A DNA stretch of 64,000 bases from Gibbula magus. Taxonomy: Eukaryota; Mollusca; Gastropoda; Trochida; Trochidae. The stretch lies in contig OW388305.1 of NCBI GenBank assembly GCA_936450465.1, positions 53,310,625 through 53,374,624 of the forward strand, read 5' to 3'. Under the pieces are notes generated by a model. The model ran no database searches, had not been told where the DNA came from, and was given only the letters and a program-made list of their open reading frames with translations. Positions 21,980 through 33,000 of this stretch are shown here, piece after piece. Every line of letters begins with the position of its first letter. Position 1 is the first letter of the stretch. The position numbers and the translations under genes are program-made.

Positions 21980-23020
21980 GGCCTTCAGAGGAAAGAAGAC
22001 AAACACAAACAATTTCCAAATTTGCATCTCTTTATTTTTGTAAATAATCTTTCATCATAAAAATACACCGAATTCAATATCTGAAAATTTTCAAAATTAA
22101 CAAAAAATGATGACGACAAAACAATTCTTCATATGATGCGGATTTTCATATGATAACAAGTCCACCTGGGATATAGACACTGGGACCATTTGCACAAACA
22201 TTCTTTAATCAAAATCACATACAACAAGGTAAGCCATGAGCTGTTTTAAAACAACTTCCAGAGTGCGGTGCCACACGAACTTGCATGTGTAAATGTTTAT
22301 ATTATAGAAATAAAACCCCAAAATAAGTCAGAAATTGTTTCTCCTCATCTCATAGTGTAAGTTGTGCTTACGTCAACATTATGTTCAAATTCATACATTT
22401 GTATTGTACTAAGAACCTCTACTTGATTTAAACGTAATAGAGGCCTCATGATCAGTGTGTTCCTATAAAGGGCAAATTCTTAAACAACACATAACACAGG
22501 TTTTACCATGGTGAAAGCACGAAGCTAATTTTGCAAAACAAGAGACTGGCAATCTTCTCTATCACATCAATAATAAAGAGTCACTCCCATTTTCTGATGG
22601 AATAAATATGGGAGATCAAAACAATTCTGCACCAAAATCATAAAATACATGTATATCATAGAAATAAGCATTTAATGGCTTATCATATCTGAAAAAAAAA
22701 TGACAATAGCAGTTTTGAATGAAATAAATCTTCCATTTTAATAAGCCATAACCAGATCACATCAACGTCAAATAAAAATAAAAGCTGGAAGAAATAAAGT
22801 AACACAACATTGTATGATGCCATTTTTTATCTTTAAAGTAGTAGTTGTTAGTAAATCCAAGGAAGCAAATTCTAGTTCCATTATACAAACAAGATCTGTT
22901 AAATAAATTAATTTCCAGAATATGTTCTAATAAAACATATTTTGTTTGTTAACACTTAAGCTGGTGAATAAATCACCAAGCCTTCTGGAAGGCCAGTTTA
23001 CAGGAATCTTACCTTGTTAA

Positions 23021-23376
23021 AGGGGCAGTAGCAAGTTTTTTCGGTGAAATAAGTCGATGAAATGTAATTGAAAAATAATGTCACTAACAGTAAAACACCC
23101 TTCCCTCTTGGGAAAATCAAGCTGAAAAATTTGTGTATATGGTTCCGTAAAGCCATGGGAATAGTTTTTTGTCATAGGAAATAATAAATTGTGTTCACAA
23201 TAAAATGGCCGCCATGCAATTTTTGTTTTATATGCAACACTGTTTTTACCACTACGGGTATTTGGTTTGTTTAGGAAGATATTTTACCCTCTAAAGTAAA
23301 TATAAATGACATAAACTACCATTTTGAATGGGAAATTTGAAAAAATAAAATTTGCAAAAAATGTGCTACTGCCCCT
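23021..23376. mobile_element. TTAA MITE, AGGGGCAGTAGC family, copy 3
   Basis: 356 bp, TTAA on both sides (23017-23020, 23377-23380), same orientation as copy 2. Confidence 0.9.
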
Positions 23377-25517
23377 TTAACAAAGGGAATATCCATGGAT
23401 AGGGCCGGGTTAAAGACAGGCTATGCCAGGATATAACTGCTATATCATCTGTAGTATTCAACCTTGAGGTGATAATAACACCCCTGCTCATATTCATTAG
23501 GTCAGACAAATATTGAACCAAGACTGAACCTTGGAGTAATACATAGTTAAACAATATAAAAGATCACTTTTCTGATTGCAATAACTTTAACATGATGAAT
23601 AGTTTTGCATGAGAAACATCGACATCATTTGTGTGAGAACCTTAGATTCACAGTGATTTTATTTACAGGGAATAAAAATTCTATATATATTGCTCACATA
23701 CATAATTTGATAATCTTACAGAGTGTACACAGTGGTTCTAAAATATTCATAAATTTACAAAATATACACAGTTAAACAATCATTCATGTCAAAGATTGTA
23801 TTAAAAGCAAAAGTCTTCCTTACGGCGTTACGCTTTTGTAAAAATGTTGTAATTAATTTTGCTCTTCTCATCTGTCTAGAGATAGATAATTGTCTGATAT
23901 TTGAACCTTATTCTCATTAAGCAGTAGTTTTAGATGATAAAAGATTTCCTCTGCAACAAGGTTGCTCTTTTTGTCCCTTGTTATTGATAGAAACAATCAA
24001 AATGATGTGTTCAATATAAAACCAAAACTCAAGGGGGGATGTATGACCCCTTCATGCAGAAAAGAAATGTAATTCTGAAGAAAATAGGGGAGGAATTGCT
24101 TTAAAAGGAAAGTCTGTGGACAACCCTTGAAATCCAATTTTGAGATTTGCTGATTTTTTAAAACTTACTTTGTCACCTTCTAGGTCCAATGTTATAAATA
24201 GGTATAATATAAGCAAAAGTCACTTTACAGCAGTTATTCTATTATACGCCAATATTGATTATCAATATATACACACCGTTGATCTATCTATATACATATA
24301 TTATCTGGCAGTTGTATTAGAAGCTCATACAGCAAATGATTACTGGTAAGTATGTACAAAACTGAGAAGGCGAATGTTGATGAAAGTAAAATAGGAATGT
24401 GAAAAAAAATCCATCAAGTGATACATATATTATCAATTATTATAATTAATATATATTATTATTGCAATGTTGTTTTGTTATGAATCTGACTAGAATACTT
24501 TTTATATGAAAATTTAAACTTTTACTCCCTAATTTATTGTTCACTAGAATCCAAATCAATCGAAAGAAACTGACATTTGGAACATCTAAGCTTACATTTT
24601 GGATCTGCAGTTAGGAAATTATAAAAACAACATTTTGTAATGTTGAATATCACAGAGCGTTCTCAAACTTTCTACCGGTAATAAATGTTATCAAAACGGT
24701 GAAGGTTGTTTTCATATGTTTCTATAGTCTTAAAAGTATCATAGATTATCATTCCAACTGTTCACTTACATTTCGTAAGTATAAAATAAGATCCAACTGG
24801 TACATACAAATATGCCTTAAGGTCTTACAATATCTTTCACTTCAAATTTGAATTTTACAATTTAAAAGACGACCATGACTTAATAATTGTTTGACACCTA
24901 CACACAAACATGTAATTAGATTATGAGGTAATGATTTCACTTATTCATAAATATAATACAAAGGAAGCAAATAATTATTTTGGCGTAGGACCCAGTTTTT
25001 TTAAAAAAGCACATGTATACAATTTATACACAAGGTATTATAAATGAAACAAACAAATGTTTATCCAGTGACATTATTTACCTTCCAGCCAAGTAATCTT
25101 GATCTTAATGATAATTAAACACCTCTTTTCAAGATTTGGCTCCTTTAGTTATTCTAAAAATTATTTGAATACTTTCCCAGGGTAGGAAATGGCCTAGTAA
25201 TCCATCTTGATCCAACATTGTATTGTGTCATGTCTTATATGCATCATGAGACATCTCTCTACTCCATATAGAAACAGCATAAATAAGTTAGATCTTTAAA
25301 TTATTCTTTTTAACAAAAACAATGATCTAAAATATAAACTTTTTACAAAAGCTAAAAAACTAGGTGAGATAAAAACGCCTCTCCTCCATTGATGTACACA
25401 AGCTCAGTCAGTACTCTGGGTACACCATTGGCAGTACACGAGCATAGTATATATATATACATATGTATGTGATATGAATATGGAAACCACGAAGCAAGAG
25501 AGTGATCAGGACCGTCT

Positions 25518-25605
25518 TTCACAAAACACTAAGGTGATCTTAAGTCACTAAGGTAACCTTAGCGCAATGCTAAATAATGTGAGTTAAGGTTAATCTTAAT
25601 AATAA
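25518..25605. repeat. CTAAGGTTA-type low-copy repeat
   Basis: CACAAAACACTAAGGTGATC..., related to 2615-2712. Short and of unknown class. Confidence 0.35.
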
Positions 25606-25855
25606 TAATTGAGTTCTTATATTGCGCCTTTTCCACACCCTAAGGTATGCTCAAAGCTCTACAATTATTACCCTGAAGGAATTGTACTTTCAGAGCTGCT
25701 ACTAAGCGCTTCATCAGTACTTAGTAAAGGTTGCTTTGTGAATGGAGCCCTGGTCCTAATGTCAATCAGTCTGGGTATGGTCTTCCTAGAGACATAGTCA
25801 TCTCAGTATCATTGTATTGCGGACAATAAAGTGTTATTATTATTATTATTATCAT
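25606..25855 (+). repeat. SINE/LINE-like 3' tail with (TTA)n
   Basis: Starts ATTGAGTTCTTATATTGCGCC and CTCAAAGCTCTACAATTATT, and ends GGACAATAAAGTGTTATTATT with TTA repeats. This structure and wording are typical of SINE tails borrowed from LINE 3' ends in marine invertebrates. No tRNA head was seen. Confidence 0.5.
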
Positions 25856-26898
25856 TCTGCTCTCTGAAAGTTAGTTCCTCTTCCCCTCATCCCAAACATA
25901 TGGCAGTTATTGTAGATCATCCCTTGGAAGAAACAGCTATTCTTTTTATAAAATAAAATAGCAATTAATCTGATTATATCCATCTTCCCACGGCAAGGTG
26001 AAAATGTATCGAGATCTCTCCATTTTTTACCTTGCCTTCAACCTATCAAGTGGTGAAACGAATCAGCGACACCTATTGTGATCACGAGTTACGCCCCTTA
26101 CCATCTGCTAACATACAGCCAAGAAATCGCTGTTACATTCGGAACCAATTCAAAATAAGTGCAATCGACACAATCATAGAGGCAATTCAACTGTCTTCTG
26201 ATTGGCTTATCCGATTAGTCTGCAGTACATTAAAATCTTAGCACTGAAAATGCGAGGGTTGAGGTCAAGGGCGAAAGGAGAAGATATGAAAATCTTTTCG
26301 TTGCGCCTGTGACATTGTGAAGATGGATTATATCTAACCTATCTCATTTTTTTTCAGAATTGGAAGTAGACTGAGCCAGCAGCGAAACCATCCGAAACAT
26401 TTCCCAGCAAAAAAGTTATAAACAATTAGCACTCTGATCTGATCAAGACCAGATTGAACAGTCACCAAAAGATAAAATTGGGCCTGCCTCTCACATTCCT
26501 ATCTAAGCAGGCAAGTAATCTTGGATTGATAACGGGTATAAATTAGCCTATTCAGTGAGAAAAAGTTCAAGAGATTTTTGTGAGGGTTTCTGAACACTGT
26601 GTTTAAAACAAGATACGTTCTGCAAACAATGTATTACAGAACAATGTTTTACGTAAAATGGGGCTGGTATTCCCTGAACATTTCTGAATCAATTGCCCGT
26701 AATAATGTAATGTAAACACTGAACCTGCCTTCATTAAATGTCAAATATAATCACTTCCTGTAGTAGACATTATTGATAACAATGCAACTTCTCCAGTCTT
26801 GCACATCTTCCAAGGATATTCCTGATAAGCAGGTCAAGAGTTAAATGTCAAGGGTTAAAGGTTAAGGGTAATGGGTCAAGGGTGAAGGACACGTGGTG

Positions 26899-27082
26899 TC
26901 AGTTGCTGTCCGGGTCCAGTATGACGGAGTCGAGACTAGTTGTGCTAGGTAGGGAAGGTAGCATCTTCTGTTGGCGGCGCACGTTCCAGTGGAGACAGTC
27001 GGCCAGACCGTCGAACCAATCGTCTATCTGGTTCTTGGCGCACACTGACGGGACTGGGTACATGGCGGTCGTTATACGCAAC
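26899..27082 (-). CDS. NADK: NADK last coding exon
   Basis: After TTCCAAG the exon starts with G and completes a Thr codon. It reads [14 protein letters not shown], then [20 protein letters not shown], the conserved C-terminal helix of animal NADK, then a Ser/Pro/Thr-rich tail and TGA (26899-26901). Confidence 0.95.
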
Positions 27083-30000
27083 CTTGGAATAAAGAAAATA
27101 CAGTATGTGACACAATCTGCAACCTTTCAATAGAAGATACTAAAGGATAACATGTACATCTGGGCTCCGTTCCATAACAGTGAGCGCTTATAATCGCTCA
27201 TTGATTGCTCAATGTAGCGCTCATTCTCTCTTTAACGACATGGTGCAAATTCCTCGAAGTTTGCCCGCCTTGCTACGTAGCCCTACATTGAGCAATCACG
27301 TTTAAGAGAGGTTTAAAGTAATCACTCATTGAGCGATTACTTTGAAACCTCTCTTGAACATGGCCCTGAAGTGAGCGATGAGTCTGATATCACAAGATTG
27401 GCAAGTCTTGTTGCTCAAATACTTCAACATCAAACAGAGAAGTTAAAACAATATAGAAAAATAAACGCAGGCCATGTTATTTAGCTACAACTTGCAATGT
27501 TCAACTCATCAACTGATACAATACAATACAATACAATACAATCGCAAAGCAGAAGTTTTAATGTTAGAACAGAATTTTCAAGATCTTTGGAAAAAATGTA
27601 TGTTGGGCTTACTAAAGTCAGAAGTTTGTTTTTACATGTTGGAAAGCAAACGTATTCCTGAATACCGTAATATTTTAACAAGAGTCATCAGAAGATGATA
27701 TATCCCAACGGTCCCACAAAATTTGTAAAACACATCTTTGACAGATACTTGTGTATCTACTACTGGAATTAAGTTAGTGGGTATTACAGATGCTGAGTTT
27801 CAGGTATGTTAAGGGTTTTGGACCGCTCCAGAGGCAGTCAAACAAAAACACGTTTCTATGAAAACAGAAAAAAATTAATTCAGAATACAGGTAATACACA
27901 AGGAAAGTTTCAAAAAGATATCATGAACAGTTTTAGAGTTCCGGAAGCAAAATGATTACGGCCTGACGGACGGACTGACAGACGGACAGGGCGACGACTA
28001 TATCCCACGGTATTACATACCGGTGGGATAAAAAGCAAGTATATTCTAAATTTACTTTGATATCAACACTGTGTATTCAATATGACCAATCGAGTTGTAA
28101 ACTGACTGTACTCAGTTGGTTACTCACGTATCACCAGGTTGGATTTCTTGTCGGTTCCTGCCGTCGAAGGACACCCAGGCATTGTTCCTCGCTTCAGGGG
28201 ACACCATTATCTGTCACACATCGAACAGCCTGGGTTAGTAGAGCTCATACATTAATAGCATTAAAAGTGTGAGTTGAGGGTGAGTTTTGGTTTTAGGCCC
28301 CCCAAAAGAATTTGTTTCTGGTTTCAGTTTCAAACCCACGCCTCAGGTCTTTTTTTCTAGGTTTTCAAAAGTAAGGGGCAGATAACTTTAATTTTTTAGC
28401 CTCAGAAAACATTGGACATAGAAAATGTCACTCGTTTCTTTTGAGAGGGAGTGTAGGGGTGAGATTATTGACTATTTGGAATAGTAACACATATTTAAGA
28501 GGGTTTGTGCTTTATTTATATAAATAATTGTATAATTGTATTGTCATTCCCAAAAAAAAAATGTCGTAAAAAAAAAAAAAAATTGCGCCATCGCATAATT
28601 TTTGTCAGCATGTTAGACCAGAAACATTTTTTTTTTAAGGCCTTACACCTCTTTCAAGAGTATTCCACTTATATCATGCCGGCTTGCATTACATCATTGT
28701 GTATATGCAGTGCTTTGAAACCTGTGAGCATTGACTCAAACTAATACAAGTTGTACTGTATTGAAATTAAGTGTACCGTTGCACCAAAACTTTACTTCAT
28801 GTAGAAAAGTTTTCTGCAGCAGACGAAGTTACAGAGCCCCCACTCTTTTCCACTCAGTTCTTCCATCTTAACTTCTGTTGCATATGGGCAATATTTCATG
28901 AAGCCCCCCGAAAAATCACCTGGCAATGAAAGTTTACAGCAACAAAGGTAATGACCTTATTTTTGTACAATCAAACATCGTTTACATCTGCTACAGTGAG
29001 TGAGTGAATTCTTTCTTAACGCCGCTTCGGCAGTATTGCAGCCATTAGCACGAGCACATCTGCTACAGACTCAGTCTGATTAAAATCGACCTGGTTTCGA
29101 GGAATAAAATTTGCAAAATAATATATCTACCGGGATACGAACAGGTTCTGTAGATTCCTCTCCACAAGGTCTGAGAACATCCCGTATAGGCGTGTGTTCC
29201 GAAACAGTTTAGGGCAGCCAAAGCCCAGTCAAATAGCTGACCAATCACATCATAGTTTTTAAACGGTCGCTGGTTTGAAAGCATTTGGAACAGACAACAG
29301 GATTGTTTGGAGTTATCTGCCCCTAGCTTCTCGCACCGAAAGCTTTTGTTGGAGGTCTTGTGATTGGTTTACTGAATTGTGTCAGAACATGAGACTCTAC
29401 GGGCTGTTACCAGACAGTTTGGCGTGGAAACCTCCGGGATATGATTTCGTATCCCGGTAGATGCACTATTTTGCAAATTTTTTTCCCGTGGAATACCGTC
29501 GGTTGTAATCAGACTGCTACAGACTTCTCTCTGTGAACAATGTGTGCATCACACAGATGCAGTAACTTTAGCCATTTTGACAGTTACAAGAGTTCGAAGT
29601 TCGAAACAATGTCACTGAATGCACAAATAACTTTTGATACAACCACACAGGATTCTGTTATTTATCTGAGAAAGTGCTCCATATGCAACAGAAGTTAGGA
29701 TGGAAGAACTGAGTGGAGTAACCTCTGGGGAGAGTGAATGCCGTGCCTCCAACCGAACATACAACTGCATCGTAACCATACTAACACCAATATGGAGCTG
29801 AACAAATCAAGAAATAAATATTAAAGGTGAAACTTTCACATTAAGATGAGGTATATAACATGTCTTATTACTCACCCGTTGAAAATATCATGGTTAAATA
29901 AATCTAGCGTGTTATTACACATTGCGTTCTTTCGATTGTCGTGACGTCATAATGGTTAAAACATGACGTCACAATATCAGCGCCGCGAACGCAATGAAGT

Positions 30001-33000
30001 TTGTCCCATTTATTGACGAGTTCGCGCGTAATAAATAAAATACTTAACTCGGTCCCATTCAATAACATATTTATAACTCGTGAATGATATCGGTATCTAA
30101 ATAGCAAACCACTCACTTGTTTCATAAATATGTTATTAAACAGGATGTCATTTAGTATTCTCTTTATATAGGCTGATCAGGGAACAACCAATCAGAATCA
30201 CACCACTCTGTCACATGCTCCTAGCGCCAATCATCCCTACTTGCGTCCCCTTACATTGCCAAGAGACTTTTCTTCAGAGTGCAGTATATCAAGCAGTGAT
30301 GCAAATTCACTTTCTCTTATTAGACACTGGAAATCAAGGACATAAACCTCTGAACGTGGGTGAGGTGAGGTGAGTTGGGGTTTAACGGCGCATTCAAGAG
30401 TATTTCACTTATATTGCGGCTGCTAGTATTATGGCAGGGAGAAAGCCCACAACCCCAAGTGGCTATGCATTGAGATGAAACCTGCGAGCAGCGGCTGGAC
30501 CTAGGGAACCATGGGTGCTACTACGCTGACATTCAGTGTAGCATTGCACCCAAACATTACTGCGTGTAAAACAGTTCTCTACTGCAGACAAAGTTGCCAT
30601 CCCCCTGGCAGGATTCGAACCCCGGACCTCTTGATCCGAAGCAGAACGTGCTAACCACTGCGCTATCCCGCCCACCTCTGAACATAACTCACTTTGATTT
30701 CGACACCGGCGGGTACGACGACAGGCCTGAAGGAGAGGGAGTGAGGACAAATGGGGGTGATCAGGATACATGGCACGTTGGGGTGGATCATCGACGCTCC
30801 TGCCGCTACGGCGTACGCGGTGCTGCCCGTTGGTGTTGAGATGATCAAACCTGACAAAGAAAATAATATCAAGATACTGAACATAACACTTGCAAACTTT
30901 TACATATTAAGCCCTGTTTATACGGCGAACGTTTGCATATGAGTAAATCATTACATATCTGCAGATTTGCTCATATGAGCATAATTCGCCGTATGGACGC
31001 ATTTGCACATATGTATATTTTACTACCGTAAGCAAATGTTCACTACCGTAAGCAAATTTGCACCTAGTCAGGGGCAGGTGCAAATGTTTACTACCGTAAG
31101 TAAATATGGTATTTTCACTATTCTAGTAACAGTTCGTCGTATACAGACATAGTGACTTCACTCAGGTTGAGAAAATCTATTTGAGAACTTTAGAAACTCT
31201 TAACATTGTTTCAAATTCTCTATGTAGAATAATCTCCTTCTTGCACACGATGACCTTCGAAATCCATCTGACTATCCGATTTTCAATATAAGCCTTGTTT
31301 ATACGGCGAACTTTGCACATATGCAATATTGCTTATAGTAGTAATATACACACGTGAGTAAGAGTAAATTTACTTTGCGTTCATATGTGTTTAATGTCTG
31401 TCTATGCAAATGGGTTTCCACCTCTTTTAATATATGAATAGAGAATTCCTGAAACATCCCAATTGATATGTATTAGATGAAAACTAAATAAATGACATTA
31501 ATTTATATATCTGTCAACATTGGTTTGACTATATCGCCCTAACTATATTGAAAATCGGATAGTCAGATGGATTTCGAAGGTCATCGTGTGCAAGAAGGAA
31601 ATTATTCTACATAGAGAATTTGAAACAATTTTAAGAGTTTCTAAAGTTCTCAAATAGATTTTCTCAACCTGAGCGAAGTCACTATGTCTGTATACGACGA
31701 ACTGTTACTAGAATAGTGAAAATACCATTTTTCCTCACGGTAGTAAACATTTGCACCTGCCCCTGACTAGGTGCAAATTTGCTTACGGTAGTGAAAATTT
31801 GCTTACGGTAGTAAAATATACATATGTGCAAATGCGTCCATACGGCGAATTATGCTCATATGAGCAAATTTGCATATGTGTAATGATTTACTCATATGCA
31901 AACGCTCGCCGTATAAACAGGGCTATAGTTAGGGCGATATAGTCAAACCAATGTTGACAGATATATAAATTAATGTCATTCATTTAGTTTACATCTAATA
32001 CATATTAATTGGGCTGTTTCAGGAATTCTCTATTCATATATTAAAAGAGGTGGAAACCCATTTGCTTAGGCAGAAATTAAACACGTTTGAACGCATAGTA
32101 AATTTACTTTTACTCACGTGTGTATTTTACTACCATAAGCAATATTGCATATGTGCAAAGTTCGCCGTATAAACAGGGCTTTAATTTTATTTTAACCGGT
32201 TTTGTGTTTGTGACTAATAAATATCATACATGACACAAAACATCTTTGAAATGCTTTGAAGCTGACATGGAAGCAGAGGAACAACTCTATCTTCGAACTC
32301 GTTGTTCCTCCGCTTCCATGACATCTTCTTGTTGAATACAAACGATCCAAATGCACAAGTATGTTGTTCTATATATATTTATCCCATTTATGTATTTAAC
32401 GTACCGTCTCCCTGCACTGAAGTGACGAGTCGGCGTTCTATATACAAGTCTATGTTACACAGGTAGGAAGAGGGTCCCCGGTCTATAACTACTTCGTTTA
32501 AAACCTGAAATATCAAACAATGGATATATGGCAATGTGATACTACAAAAAGAAATGAACTACAAAATTCAATGAAATTGTGAATTTATTAAATATATTAA
32601 AACCTGAAGATTAGCTGACGTAATGATACTAATTTACAAGAAATGAACTACAAAATTCAATGAAATTGTGAATTTATCAAATATATTAAAACCTGAAGAT
32701 TAGCTGACGTAATGATACTAATTTACAAGAAATGAACTACAAAATTCAATGAAATTGTGAATTTATCAAATCTATTAAAACCTGAAGATTCGCTGACGCA
32801 ATCATAGACTGTTATACTCAGCAAAATTAGGAAATTGCGATATATTGCAATACATACAACCTGTATTGCAATACGTATTGCAATATATTGAGTGAACTCT
32901 ACATTCAAGTTTTATGCTTCTGTTTGAAGTTTAAACATTACAAATTTAGTAAAAATATTTTTAAGCCTTTCAAATCTTTCGGAAAACAGACCATAAGTCA

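Larger units (their letters stand above)
21980..26898 (-). other. Repeat-poor region; possible long NADK 3' UTR
   Basis: About 4.9 kb downstream of the NADK stop on the minus strand, with few repeats compared with the rest of the window and no supported ORF. On the minus strand AATAAA occurs near 22029-22034 with a T-rich upstream stretch, a possible distal poly(A) signal. Other minus-strand AATAAA sites are common in AT-rich DNA, so the 3' end cannot be fixed from sequence. Just after the stop (26830-26885) is a run of CCCTTAACC-like short repeats. Confidence 0.3.

Noticed and set aside
32551..32815. CRISPR-like array (89-bp repeat)
   Set aside because: Contiguous tandem units without spacers, in a eukaryotic intron; it is a minisatellite.
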